From positions 62,001 through 126,000 of the forward strand of contig NZ_JAKSYH010000278.1 of NCBI RefSeq assembly GCF_022829295.1: 64,000 nt of DNA, given 5' to 3'. Positions 43,151 through 51,709 of the stretch are shown here, piece by piece. Each line of letters opens with the position of its first letter. The first letter of the stretch is position 1. The notes beneath the pieces were generated by a model, which worked only from the letters and a program-made list of their open reading frames with translations, was not told the origin of the DNA and searched no databases. A program made the translations under genes and the position numbers. This DNA is from Methylobacterium sp. J-088. Lineage in GTDB: Bacteria > Pseudomonadota > Alphaproteobacteria > Rhizobiales > Beijerinckiaceae.

Positions 43151-44524
43151 TCAGAACTGGAAGTAGATGAACTCGTAGTTCGCATCGTCGCCGATCTTCA
43201 GCAGGACGAGGACGAACAGGAGCGCGAAGCCGAAAGCGAGGAGGCGCCGCGGCGGCAGCGGGTGGACGGCAGCCCAGGCGGTCGGCCCGACCGTGGCCAC
43301 CAGGGCGGCGACCGCGATGGTGCGCCACTTGAAGCCGGAACCCTTGGGCGCCAGCCCGAACAGGCCCTTGAACACGATCAGCGCGGCGTCGAAACTCGTC
43401 GCGCGGAACAGCACCCAGGTCAGCATCACGAACAGGCTGGTCAAAAGCCAGCCGACTGGGGCCGGGATCGTGATCCGGGCGCGGCGCGCCAGCACGCCGG
43501 TGCCGAGTCCGACCCCGTGCAGGGCGCCCCAGGCCAGGAAGGTTAGGCCCGCCCCGTGCCAGAGGCCGCCCAGCGTCATGGTGGCGGCGAGCGCCCCGAC
43601 CTGCCGAAGCAGCCCGTGCCGGTTCCCGCCCAGGGGGACGTAGAGGTAGTCGCGTAGGAACCGCGACAGGGTCATGTGCCAGCGCCGCCAGAAGTCGCGC
43701 AGCGAGGTGGCGCGGTAGGGCGTGTCGAAATTCTGCGGCAAGACCAGCCCGAACAGCAGGGCGATGCCGAGCGCCATGTCGGTGTAGCCGGAGAAGTCGA
43801 AATAGATCTGGAAGGTGAAGCCGAGCGTCGCCTGCCACGCCTCCGCGACCGTGACGACCTTCCCGGCCGCCGCCGCCTGAAACACGGGATTCACGTAGGC
43901 CGCGAGCGGATCGCCCAGAAACACCTTCTTGGCCAACCCCACCGTGAGCAGCATCAGGCCCCGGCTGAAGCGTTCGGCGGCATCCGGCCGCGCGTCGGGC
44001 GCGGCGTCGAACTGGTGCATGATCTCGCTCCAGCGCACGAGCGGGCCGGCGAGAACCTGCGGGAAGAAGGCGATGTAGAGGGCGTATTTCACCAGCCCGA
44101 AGGATGGGGCGCGGCCGGCCCGCAGGTCGGCGAGGTACATGATGTGGTGGAAGGTGAAGAACGAGATGCCGAGCGGTAGGGCGAGCCCGAGCCGCGGCGC
44201 CTCCAGGCCCGGGATCAGGTTGGCGAGATCGGCCGCGAAATCGAAATACTTGAACACGCCGAGCAGCGCGAGATTGGCCGCGATGGCCGCCGGGATCAGC
44301 CAGCGCCCGGGCCAGCGGCGATAGGTGCGGGCGACGCACCAGTTCGCGAGGATCGAGCCGGCGAGCAGCGGAACGAAGCGGATGTCCCACCAGCCGTAGA
44401 ACACGAAGGACAGGCCGACGAGGAGCGGCAGCCGCCACGCCGGCGCGACCCGCGCTACCAGCGCGTGCAGGATCAGGGCGGCCGGCAGGAAGGCGAGGAG
44501 GAAGACGAAGGAGTTGAACAGCAT
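43151..44524 (-). CDS. MBOAT family O-acyltransferase (AlgI/DltB-like)
   Basis: A 457-residue polytopic membrane protein. It contains YWWDIRFVPLLAGSILANW-like SFVFYGWWDIRFVPLLAGSI, the central FDFSGYTDMALGIALLFG and DFWRRWHMTLSRFLRDYLYV, and the catalytic histidine in LGGLWHGAGLTF. These are hallmarks of AlgI-type MBOATs that shuttle acetyl groups across the membrane to polysaccharide or lipid acceptors. The acceptor here is unknown; the adjoining SGNH protein is the expected partner. ATG 44524 starts MLFNSFVFLLAF. Confidence 0.93.
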   Translation of the reverse strand: MLFNSFVFLLAFLPAALILHALVARVAPAWRLPLLVGLSFVFYGWWDIRFVPLLAGSILANWCVARTYRRWPGRWLIPAAIAANLALLGVFKYFDFAADLANLIPGLEAPRLGLALPLGISFFTFHHIMYLADLRAGRAPSFGLVKYALYIAFFPQVLAGPLVRWSEIMHQFDAAPDARPDAAERFSRGLMLLTVGLAKKVFLGDPLAAYVNPVFQAAAAGKVVTVAEAWQATLGFTFQIYFDFSGYTDMALGIALLFGLVLPQNFDTPYRATSLRDFWRRWHMTLSRFLRDYLYVPLGGNRHGLLRQVGALAATMTLGGLWHGAGLTFLAWGALHGVGLGTGVLARRARITIPAPVGWLLTSLFVMLTWVLFRATSFDAALIVFKGLFGLAPKGSGFKWRTIAVAALVATVGPTAWAAVHPLPPRRLLAFGFALLFVLVLLKIGDDANYEFIYFQF

Positions 44525-44654
44525 CGGGCGAGGCGGCGCGGAGGAGCCCGAATGGGCCGCCGTTGTCCTGAGCGGAAGGGCCCGCCTTGTCGGGGATCGT
44601 GGGCGGCCCGTCAATCGCGAGTGTCATCCGCTCGTGACCGCGTGCGGGCCTACA

Positions 44655-44700
44655 AGCGGGCTCTTGCGCCGAACCGGTAGCTGCTTCGGCAGAGAGCGCT
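44655..44700. repeat. Family A border fragment
   Basis: CTCTTGCGCCGAACCGGTAG followed by CTGCTTCGGCAGAGAGCGCT is the reverse complement of the family A left border seen at 36763, 45545 and 48948. It lies just beyond the 3' end of the dehalogenase-like gene. Confidence 0.6.
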
Positions 44701-44711
44701 TTGGAAACCGT

Positions 44712-45422
44712 CTAGGCGACCGACAGTAGGTCGGGCAAACCCGCAAGGTCGTTCAACGCGGCGTCCGGCGGCCAGTTCGGGTTCGGCGGCTCGCCTGCAC
44801 GGTCGATCCATACGGAGCGGATGCCGAGTTCGTGACAGACCTTGAGGTCGGTGAACTGTCCCATGCCGACGTGCACGGTTTCCTGCTTCGTCACGCCCAT
44901 GATCTCGTAGGCGTGAAGAAAAAGCCGGTGGTCGGGCTTGTAGGCGCGGGCCTGCTGGGCCGTGATGACGAAATCGATCGGCACCCCGATTGCCGCGATG
45001 GAGCCGGCGATCAGGTCGTCGTCGGTGTTGCTGATGATCGCGAGCCGGTAGCGCGCGCGCAAGCGCGTGAGCGCAGCCGGGACGTCGGGATGCGGCTCGA
45101 TCCGACCGAGGGTCGAGAGCAGCGTTCCCTCATCCTCGGGCGTCGCTGTATGACCGGCCTCGGCGAGCGCGACCGCGAGGGCGGACCGCAGAACAGACTT
45201 GTAGTCGCAGTAGGGCGGGTGCTGCTGGCGCTCGACTGCTGCGCTGCGCAGCCGGTCAGCCAGCGTGGGTGATCGGTCTTCCGCTTCGGCCTGCGTTACG
45301 CGGCCGGCGAGGATCGCGCGGGCGGCGGACCGGACGGCGGCATGCCACTGAACGAGGGTGCCGTAGCAGTCGAACGTGATGATGGTCGGCACGGGTTGCA
45401 GTTGCAGCATGATCGGTCTCAC
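44712..45422 (-). CDS. HAD superfamily hydrolase, haloacid dehalogenase type II-like
   Basis: A 236-residue HAD enzyme. Motif I is ITFDCYGTLVQW with nucleophile Asp18, motif II LAIISNTDDDLI, motif III lysine in RAYKPDHRLFLHA and motif IV GMGQFTDLKVCHELG. The FDCYGTL pattern and length are those of L-2-haloacid dehalogenases, though several relatives are phosphatases, so the natural substrate is open. GTG 45422 is chosen because GAGGG lies seven bases upstream; ATG 45410 is the alternative. Confidence 0.82.
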   Translation of the reverse strand: MRPIMLQLQPVPTIITFDCYGTLVQWHAAVRSAARAILAGRVTQAEAEDRSPTLADRLRSAAVERQQHPPYCDYKSVLRSALAVALAEAGHTATPEDEGTLLSTLGRIEPHPDVPAALTRLRARYRLAIISNTDDDLIAGSIAAIGVPIDFVITAQQARAYKPDHRLFLHAYEIMGVTKQETVHVGMGQFTDLKVCHELGIRSVWIDRAGEPPNPNWPPDAALNDLAGLPDLLSVA

Positions 45423-46046
45423 CGGGCGGCCCTCAGCGAACTATCCCTGTCCGCAAAGTCCGGTTCCAAACCCCGAGCCAAAGTTGCTCCAGTGCTCACA
45501 GGCGACCGCTTGAGGGAAGCACGGACGGTAGTTCGGGGGACTGGAGCGCTCTCCGCCGAAGTGGACACTGGTTCGGCGCAAGAGAGCGCGCACAAACAAA
45601 GGCTTCGCGTGGGACTCGATTGCCGCGCGCACGGTACCCGACACGCGTCTGCCAACACGGGTGGCAAGCGCGACATGCCCCCTCTCCCGTGCGGGAGAGG
45701 GTTGGGGTGAGGGTCGAGACGGTTCAGGATCGCGCGCACCGTCAAGGCGCTGACAGGGTGCGCCTCGTCCGGACAGGTCTCATCCCTCACCCGGCTTTCT
45801 GCGAAAGCAGACCTCTCCCGCACGGGAGAGGGGACCCGCGCCCTGTTCGGCGACGGTGGCGTCACTGTCGTGTACCGTGTGCAACGCGATCGGGCTTCGC
45901 TCCAAGTTGGGTCGGAAGCAGCCCCTCGCATGGTCCTGCCGAATCGATCCTGGCCTCAGCGCAACCCACCAAACACACGCCACGCGCTCACCCCGGGTTG
46001 CTTCGCCCCGATCGCAAGGCCGGCAGCGCCATCGAGCCCCCGCGAG
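45423..46046. other. 624-bp spacer mostly filled by a long repeat
   Basis: Apart from the family A element at 45545-45897, the flanks 45423-45544 and 45898-46046 show no gene, promoter or RNA that I can recognise. The right flank reads into the 3' end of the Hsp70-like gene. Confidence 0.55.
45545..45897. repeat. Long composite intergenic repeat, family A, copy 2
   Basis: Left border AGCGCTCTCCGCCGAAGTGG then CACTGGTTCGGCGCAAGAGA; core with CCCCCTCTCCCGTGCGGGAG and CTCTCCCGCACGGGAGAGGG around GCTTTCTGCGAAAGCAG. The core is the reverse complement of 36866-37066 with a handful of differences, including one that changes CTGTCTGCGCC to GTCAGCGCC-type sequence. Confidence 0.8.
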
Positions 46047-47294
46047 TCACCCTCCGCGGCGCGCGGCCTCGATGGTCAGCCCCAGCCCAACCGAACCGAA
46101 GATGTCACCCTCCACCACCCGGGCCGCCGGCAGCGCAGTTGTCAGCGCGGCGCGCAGATGCGGCAGGCCCGTGGAGCCTCCGGTGAGAAACAGGGCATCA
46201 ATCCGCTCCGGCGCCAGCTCGGCCTGGGCGAGGCAGCGGCCGATGCGTGCGGCGACCGAACGGGCGAGGTCGCCCGTCTGGACAGCGAGCGTCCCGCGAT
46301 CGACCCGGGCCGCGAGCCCGCGCTCCACGAGACCGAGGTCGAGTTCCGCGGCGCCCTGTTCGGAGGCCGCGATCTTGGCGCCTTCCACCGCCCCCGCCAG
46401 GGCATGACCGCGCTCGCCCTCCACCGCCGCATGCAGCCGCGTCACGAGGTCGGGCCGTGCGCAGTCGCGGATCACCTCGTCGATCTCGCGCAGGGTCTTC
46501 GCGTTGTAGAGCCGGTTGATCGCCGACCACGTGGCGAGGTCGTGATAATAGGCGTTCGGCACGGCGAGGTCGGCGCGGCGCATCGGGCTGCCGAGGCCGA
46601 GCAGCGGCATCACGGTGGCGAGGCTGAGCTGCCGGTCGAAATCGGTACCGCCGATCCGCACACCGTCATTGGCCAGGATATCGCCGGCCCGGTCCACCCG
46701 GCCCCTGCGCTCCGGCGACAGGCGCACGATGGAGAAATCCGAGGTGCCGCCGCCGATATCGGCCACTAGGGCGATTTCCTCCGCCTCGACCTGCCGCTCG
46801 TAGTCGAGGGCGGCCGCGATCGGCTCGTACTGGAACGACACTTCTCGGAACCCAACCTCGCGGGCGATCTCACGAAGCGTGTCCTCGGCGCGGCGGTCGG
46901 CCTCCGCGTCTCCGTCCACGAAATGAACCGGGCGGCCGTGGACCACGCTGTCGAGGGTCGCGCCACAGGCCGCCTCGGCCCGCGCCTTCACCTCCGTGAG
47001 ATAGCGCGCGATGATGTCGCGCAGGCGCAGGCGCTGGCGGCCGACCGGGGTGGCCTCATCCATCAGCGGCGTGCCGAGCACGGATTTGAGACCCCGCATC
47101 AGCCGCCCGGACAGGCCCTCCACGTAGGCTGCCGTAGCGGCCCTGCCGATCACCGGCTCCGCGCCGAGTTCGAAGAAGATCGCGCTCGGGATCGTCCGGT
47201 GCGCGCCCTCCAGCGGTAGCAGGATGGGTCCTCCCGGGCCGACATGCCCGAGGGTGGTGTTCGACGTGCCGAAATCGAGGCCGCAGGCCGCCAT
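46047..47294 (-). CDS. Hsp70-family protein, YegD-like
   Basis: A 415-residue actin/Hsp70-fold ATPase without the substrate-binding domain. Phosphate-1 loop is GLDFGTSNTTLGHVG; connect and phosphate-2 are VADIGGGTSDFSIV; the adenosine motif FLTGGSTGLPHLRAAL is at the end. The overall sequence is that of YegD, a putative Hsp70-like chaperone of unknown role. No DnaJ or GrpE gene is nearby. It is divergent from the HerA-like gene, with 156 bases between starts. Confidence 0.88.
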   Translation of the reverse strand: MAACGLDFGTSNTTLGHVGPGGPILLPLEGAHRTIPSAIFFELGAEPVIGRAATAAYVEGLSGRLMRGLKSVLGTPLMDEATPVGRQRLRLRDIIARYLTEVKARAEAACGATLDSVVHGRPVHFVDGDAEADRRAEDTLREIAREVGFREVSFQYEPIAAALDYERQVEAEEIALVADIGGGTSDFSIVRLSPERRGRVDRAGDILANDGVRIGGTDFDRQLSLATVMPLLGLGSPMRRADLAVPNAYYHDLATWSAINRLYNAKTLREIDEVIRDCARPDLVTRLHAAVEGERGHALAGAVEGAKIAASEQGAAELDLGLVERGLAARVDRGTLAVQTGDLARSVAARIGRCLAQAELAPERIDALFLTGGSTGLPHLRAALTTALPAARVVEGDIFGSVGLGLTIEAARRGG

Positions 47295-47450
47295 CGTGTC
47301 CTGGATCCGGGTTCTGTCTGGGAGGGGCGTCGCCGTAACAGGGCCGGAGCGTTGCGGTCCAGGCCCGAAACGGCGGGGCTGGTATCGCGGGAAGAGTGGA
47401 CAGATGCCAGCAGACCGCCCGCAGCCGCCGCCGGCATGCTATGAGGCGCC

Positions 47451-48947
47451 ATGCGTTCCGACATCGATCTCGGCCTGACCGGCGAGCGCCGCGCGCTCCT
47501 CGACCTCACCGAACTGCTCGCCACGCGGCTCCTGGTCCAGGGCAATTCGGGCTCCGGCAAGTCGCACCTGCTGCGGCGCCTGCTGGAACAGAGCGCAGGC
47601 CTCGTGCAGCAGGCGATCATCGATCCCGAGGGCGATTTCGCGAGCCTCGCCGACAGCTACGGCCACGTCGTGGTGGAGGCCGACGGCGACGATGTCGCGC
47701 TGCAGCGGATCGCCGCCCGGGTGCGCACCCACCGGGTCTCGGTGGTTCTGTCGCTGGAGAATCTCGACGCCGACGGGCAGATGCGCGCCGCAGCCGCGTT
47801 CCTCGGCGGCCTGTTCGACGCGGACCGCGACCATTGGTACCCGATGCTGGTGGCGGTGGATGAAGCGCAGCTCTTCGCACCCGCGGCGGCCGGTGAGGTC
47901 TCGGACGAGGCACGGCGTCTGTCGCTCGGAGCGATGACCAACCTGATGTGCCGTGGGCGCAAGCGCGGTCTGGCCGGGATCATCGCCACGCAGCGGCTGG
48001 CCAAGCTTGCCAAGAACGTCGCGGCCGAGGCCTCGAACTTCCTGATGGGCCGGACCTTCCTCGACATCGACATGGCCCGCGCCGCCGACCTCCTCGGCCT
48101 CGAACGCCGCCAGGCCGAGACGTTCCGCGATCTGCCGCGGGGGCATTTCGTGGCTTTAGGGCCAGCGCTGTCGCGCCGCCCGCTCACGATCGCGGTCGGG
48201 CCGACCGTCACAATAAGCCGGAGTTCCTCGCCGGTCCTCGTGCCGCTGCCGGAGGCGACGGAGGATGCCCGTGCGCTCATCCTGACGGCGAGCCCTCAGG
48301 ACAGCATGGTGCCGCTCGCGCCGCGCCCGAAGCCGCGTCCCGCGCCAACGCCGGACGTGCTCGTCCAGCTGGCGAACTATCGGCCGCCGGCGCCCGCCGA
48401 GGAGCCCGACGAGGAACCGATGGACCCGGAGGCGCGGGAGGCCGCGCTCGCCGAGGTGCTGGGCTCGGTCCTGGCCGATGCGGACGCCGCCGCCTGCACG
48501 CCCGCGACGCTCTATCAGGACTTCACGGTCCGCTGCCGGATCCGGCGCCTGCGCGGCGAAACGATGGGCCTGCCCGAGTTCAAGCGGCGTCTCGCGGTGG
48601 CCCGGGCCGAGGCCGGGGGCGCGGTCGCCGACGATTCCGGCTGGGCGCGGGCGCAGGAGATCGCGGCCGGCCTGCCGGACGATTTGGCCGGGCTGTTCCT
48701 GGTGGTGGCCCGGGCGGCGATCGAGGGCGCGCCCTGCCCCACCGACACGATGCTGGCGGAAGCCTACGGTACCAGCTCGGGCGGCCGGGCCCGGCGGATG
48801 CTGGCCTATCTAGAGGAACGCGGCGCGATCGTCACCCGCAAGGACCTGCGTGGTGCGCCGATCATCGCGGTGCCGGATCTCGGCGTGGAGACCGGGCCGG
48901 GCGAACCGCAATTGCTGCCGACCGGGCCGAAGCGGCGGGCGGGTTAG
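47451..48947 (+). CDS. HerA-like (DUF87) ATP-binding protein
   Basis: A 498-residue P-loop ATPase of the HerA/FtsK superfamily. Walker A is QGNSGSGKS at residues 30-38, followed by AIIDPEGDFASLADSYG, Walker B MLVAVDEAQLF at 132-142 and an arginine-finger region IIATQRLAKLAKNVA. The C-terminal 170 residues are hydrophilic with helical repeats and no named domain. HerA proteins are hexameric DNA translocases, often acting with nucleases, but there is no nuclease gene here. ATG 47451 is the first start of the frame. Confidence 0.85.
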   Translation: MRSDIDLGLTGERRALLDLTELLATRLLVQGNSGSGKSHLLRRLLEQSAGLVQQAIIDPEGDFASLADSYGHVVVEADGDDVALQRIAARVRTHRVSVVLSLENLDADGQMRAAAAFLGGLFDADRDHWYPMLVAVDEAQLFAPAAAGEVSDEARRLSLGAMTNLMCRGRKRGLAGIIATQRLAKLAKNVAAEASNFLMGRTFLDIDMARAADLLGLERRQAETFRDLPRGHFVALGPALSRRPLTIAVGPTVTISRSSSPVLVPLPEATEDARALILTASPQDSMVPLAPRPKPRPAPTPDVLVQLANYRPPAPAEEPDEEPMDPEAREAALAEVLGSVLADADAAACTPATLYQDFTVRCRIRRLRGETMGLPEFKRRLAVARAEAGGAVADDSGWARAQEIAAGLPDDLAGLFLVVARAAIEGAPCPTDTMLAEAYGTSSGGRARRMLAYLEERGAIVTRKDLRGAPIIAVPDLGVETGPGEPQLLPTGPKRRAG

Positions 48948-49049
48948 AGCGCTCTCCGCCGTAGTGGATTCCGGTTCGGCGTAAGAGAGCGCGCCAGAAC
49001 AAGGGCTTCGAGCCGTGCTCGATTGCAACGCGATCGGGCACGGCTCTAG
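48948..49049. repeat. Solo family A border element
   Basis: A 102-bp element starting AGCGCTCTCCGCCGTAGTGG and ending GGGCACGGCTCTAG. It lies exactly between the stop codon of the HerA-like gene and that of fliX, so transcription from both sides runs into it. It lacks the CTCTCCC core. Confidence 0.75.
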
Positions 49050-49478
49050 TCAGACGCTCCGGCGCGTTTCAAGTTTGGCGAGTTCCACCGCCGCCCGCAA
49101 CTCGATCTCGGCCATGAGGCCATCGAGCCGCGGATCGCCCGAGGGACCCGACCGCTCGGCCAGCCGGCCCGCGATCGCGCGCAGGTCCTGCGGCGCGACC
49201 CGGCCACCGAGCAGCGCCGCCTTCAACCGGTCGAGGCCGTCGAGCAGATCCTGGCCGCGCTTGGCCGAGCGGCGGCGCCGCTCCTGCGGGGTTTCGCTCT
49301 CGGTTTGAAGCAGCAGGACCGCGTCGAGCCCGGCCAGCGACATTGTGGCTGCCGGAGCGTTAGCGCCCGAGGTCGGGGTCGAAGCCGCGTCGAGGCTGAA
49401 GCCGGTGCTGCCTTCGGGCCGCCGGGGGGCTGCGACGCCGCCTGCGCTCTGGATCGGCTGGCGAGTCTCGACGCGCAT
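49050..49478 (-). CDS. fliX: Flagellar assembly regulator FliX
   Basis: A 142-residue protein whose C-terminal half (SAKRGQDLLDGLDRLKAALL, GGRVAPQDLRAIAGRL) is typical of FliX, which in Caulobacter links early flagellar assembly to FlbD-dependent late gene expression. Its position divergent to flgI is the same as in other alphaproteobacteria. ATG 49478 is the start of the FliX-like sequence; the open frame runs back to 50567 antisense to flgI and is spurious. Confidence 0.85.
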   Translation of the reverse strand: MRVETRQPIQSAGGVAAPRRPEGSTGFSLDAASTPTSGANAPAATMSLAGLDAVLLLQTESETPQERRRRSAKRGQDLLDGLDRLKAALLGGRVAPQDLRAIAGRLAERSGPSGDPRLDGLMAEIELRAAVELAKLETRRSV

Positions 49479-49537
49479 GATCCGGTTCGCGGTGCTCCCG
49501 GCGCCCCTGCGCCACACCGGAAACTCGGCCCACGGGG

Positions 49538-49553
49538 TTAAGCGCCGGTAAAC
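49538..49553 (+). promoter_or_regulatory. CtrA-box-like element between fliX and flgI
   Basis: TTAA-GCGCCGG-TAAAC matches TTAA-N7-TTAAC with one mismatch. It sits 60 bases from the fliX start and 170 from the flgI start, in the shared control region. Confidence 0.4.
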
Positions 49554-49721
49554 GAGCCGGCAGAAGCTGCCGGGTAGGCAGGTCCGGTGCCTGCTCCGGG
49601 CACCCACCGCTATCGCGGCTGGCTGCGAAAACACAACGTTCCGAGACGCTTGGCGGCTGGCCGTTCGTGGCACGGCGCTGGCAGGAGGACGGCAGGTCCG
49701 TTCACCCGTGAAACCCTCGGC

Positions 49722-50858
49722 ATGCGCCCGCGCCCCGCGATCAGTCTCCTGCAAGTCCTGCTCGGCCTCGTCGCCGGTGCGCTTCTGCTCGGCGCCCTGT
49801 CGGGCCCGGCGCTTGCCCTGTCGCGGGTGAAGGACCTCGCCTCCATCGAGGGCGTGCGCCAGAATCAGCTCGTCGGCTACGGCATCGTGGTCGGCCTCAA
49901 CGGCACCGGCGATACGCTCAACAACATTCCGTTCACCAAGCAATCCCTCCAGGCGATGCTGGAGCGGCTCGGCGTCAACACCCGCGGCGCCACGATGCGG
50001 ACCCAGAACCTCGCCGCCGTCATGGTGACGGCGAGCCTGCCGCCCTTCTCCGCGCAGGGCACCCGGATCGACGTGACCGTCTCCTCGCTCGGCGATGCCA
50101 AGTCGCTCCAGGGCGGTACGCTGCTGGTGACGCCGCTGCTCGGCGCCGACGGCGAGGTCTACGCCCTGGCTCAGGGCTCGGTGGCGATCGCGGGTTTCGC
50201 CGCGGAGGGCGCCGCCGCCAAGATCACCCGGGGCGTGCCGACCAACGGACGCATCTCCAACGGCGCCAATATCGAGCGCGAGATCGCCTTCAAGCTGAAC
50301 GACGCAAAAGCCCTGCGCCTGTCGCTGCGCAATCCCGATTTCACGACCTCGAAGCGGATCGCGGCGGCGATCAACGATTTCATGGGCGCCGACACCGCCG
50401 AGCCCACCGACCCGGCCACCGTGACGATCCAGATCCCGGCCCGGTACAACGGCAACATGATCCGCCTGATCACCGAGGTGGAGCAGTTGAAGGTCGAGCC
50501 CGATCAAACGGCGCGGGTGATCGTCGACGAGCGCTCCGGCATCATCGTGATGGGCCGCGACGTCCACGTCTCCACGGTGGCGATCGCGCAGGGCAACCTG
50601 ACCATCACCATCACCGAGCAGCCGCAGGTGAGCCAGCCGGCCCCACTCTCCAACGGCCGCACCACCGTGGTGCCGCGGACCGGCGTGAAGGTCGATACCG
50701 GCGAGGGCAACAAGCTGGCCCTGGTCAAGGAAGGCGTGAGCCTGCGCGAACTGGTCGATGGGCTGAACGCACTGGGCGTCGGCCCCCGCGACCTGATCTC
50801 GATCCTGCAGGCCATCAAGGCGGCCGGCGCCCTGCAGGCCGAGATCGAGCTGATGTGA
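49722..50858 (+). CDS. flgI: Flagellar P-ring protein FlgI
   Basis: A 378-residue periplasmic protein forming the P ring around the rod. A signal peptide covers residues 1-32 (LLGLVAGALLLGALSGPALA). Core motifs KDLASIEGVRQNQLVGYGIV, VGLNGTGDTLNNIPFTKQSL and EQPQVSQPAPLSNGRTTVVP are diagnostic. The open frame begins at 49587 but the signal peptide starts at ATG 49722. First gene of flgI-flgJ-flgN. Confidence 0.96.
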   Translation: MRPRPAISLLQVLLGLVAGALLLGALSGPALALSRVKDLASIEGVRQNQLVGYGIVVGLNGTGDTLNNIPFTKQSLQAMLERLGVNTRGATMRTQNLAAVMVTASLPPFSAQGTRIDVTVSSLGDAKSLQGGTLLVTPLLGADGEVYALAQGSVAIAGFAAEGAAAKITRGVPTNGRISNGANIEREIAFKLNDAKALRLSLRNPDFTTSKRIAAAINDFMGADTAEPTDPATVTIQIPARYNGNMIRLITEVEQLKVEPDQTARVIVDERSGIIVMGRDVHVSTVAIAQGNLTITITEQPQVSQPAPLSNGRTTVVPRTGVKVDTGEGNKLALVKEGVSLRELVDGLNALGVGPRDLISILQAIKAAGALQAEIELM

Positions 50859-50884
50859 CGATATCGTCAGTGGAGGGTACGATC

Positions 50885-51229
50885 ATGCTGCAAGACACCA
50901 CCATCACGGCCAACGCAGCCGCGAGCCTCGGCACCGCAGCGGATGGCCGCATCGGCCCCGCCAGCAAGGCCAAGGCCTGGAAGACCGCGACCGAGTTCGA
51001 GTCGATGTTCCTCGAATCGAGCCTCGACCGGTTGACCCAGTCCCAGGGGACCGACGGCCCGCTCGGCGAGAACGGCACGGGCGGCGGCGTCTACCGTTCG
51101 ATGCTGACCAAGGAATACGCGGGACAGATCGTGAAGAGCGGCGGCGTCGGCATTGCCGATTCGATCTTCCGTGAGATCATGAAGATGCAGGGAGCAGCGA
51201 GCGATGGAGCGACCCATGCACAAGGCTGA
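50885..51229 (+). CDS. flgJ: Rod-binding protein (FlgJ N-terminal type)
   Basis: A 114-residue protein. The rod-binding domain signature is KTATEFESMFLESSLDRLTQ followed by GGGVYRSMLTKEYAGQIVKS and GGVGIADSIFREIMK. It lacks the peptidoglycan-hydrolase half of enterobacterial FlgJ, the usual situation in alphaproteobacteria. ATG 50885 has GGAGGG eight bases upstream; GTG 50855, overlapping the flgI stop, is possible but less likely. Its end overlaps the next gene. Confidence 0.88.
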   Translation: MLQDTTITANAAASLGTAADGRIGPASKAKAWKTATEFESMFLESSLDRLTQSQGTDGPLGENGTGGGVYRSMLTKEYAGQIVKSGGVGIADSIFREIMKMQGAASDGATHAQG

Positions 51230-51689
51230 GCCATTGCGCGTCGCAGATCGCGTGACCGCGGAGGCGCTGGTCGCAGGCGTGCTCGGCATCATGGCGTCGC
51301 TCGAGGCTGTGCTGGCCGAGGAAGCGGACCACGTCCGCGCCGGGCGGCTGCGGGAGGGGATCGCGGCGTCCGAGCCGAAAGCGGCGCTGGCCGCTGCCTA
51401 CATGCAGGGGCTCGAAGTCGCCAAGGCGAACGCCGTGGCGCTGAAGCGCTTCCATCCCGAGGGCGTCGAGCGTCTGCGCGTAGCGCACCGGCAGTTCACC
51501 GCCGCCGTGGAAGCGAACCAGACCGTGCTCGACAGCGCCCGGACGGTGTCGGAGAGTCTGATCAAATCCCTGGCCGAGGAGATCGGCCGCGCGCAGCTGC
51601 CCGCGACCTACGGCCGCCAGGCTCAGGCGCCCTCCCCTTATGGACGCGGCGTGCGCAGCGGGCCCCTGGTCCTGTCCCGGAACCTGTAG
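51204..51689 (+). CDS. flgN: FlgN-like flagellar chaperone
   Basis: A 161-residue helical protein encoded with its first 26 bases inside the flgJ-like gene. Features are a first helix region VLGIMASLEAVLAEEADHVR, a long central helix and a C-terminal part with EEIGRAQLPATYGRQAQAPS. The size, helical nature and position after flgI-flgJ suit the FlgN family, which guards FlgK and FlgL before export. I am less sure of the family than of the reading frame. Confidence 0.65.
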   Translation: MERPMHKAEPLRVADRVTAEALVAGVLGIMASLEAVLAEEADHVRAGRLREGIAASEPKAALAAAYMQGLEVAKANAVALKRFHPEGVERLRVAHRQFTAAVEANQTVLDSARTVSESLIKSLAEEIGRAQLPATYGRQAQAPSPYGRGVRSGPLVLSRNL

Positions 51690-51709
51690 GACACCCGCGA
51701 ACGGGGCGG

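Noticed and set aside
42132..44627. 831-codon minus-strand frame spanning both acylation genes
   Set aside because: Only the last 338 residues are protein-like; the first part is the shifted frame of the MBOAT gene.
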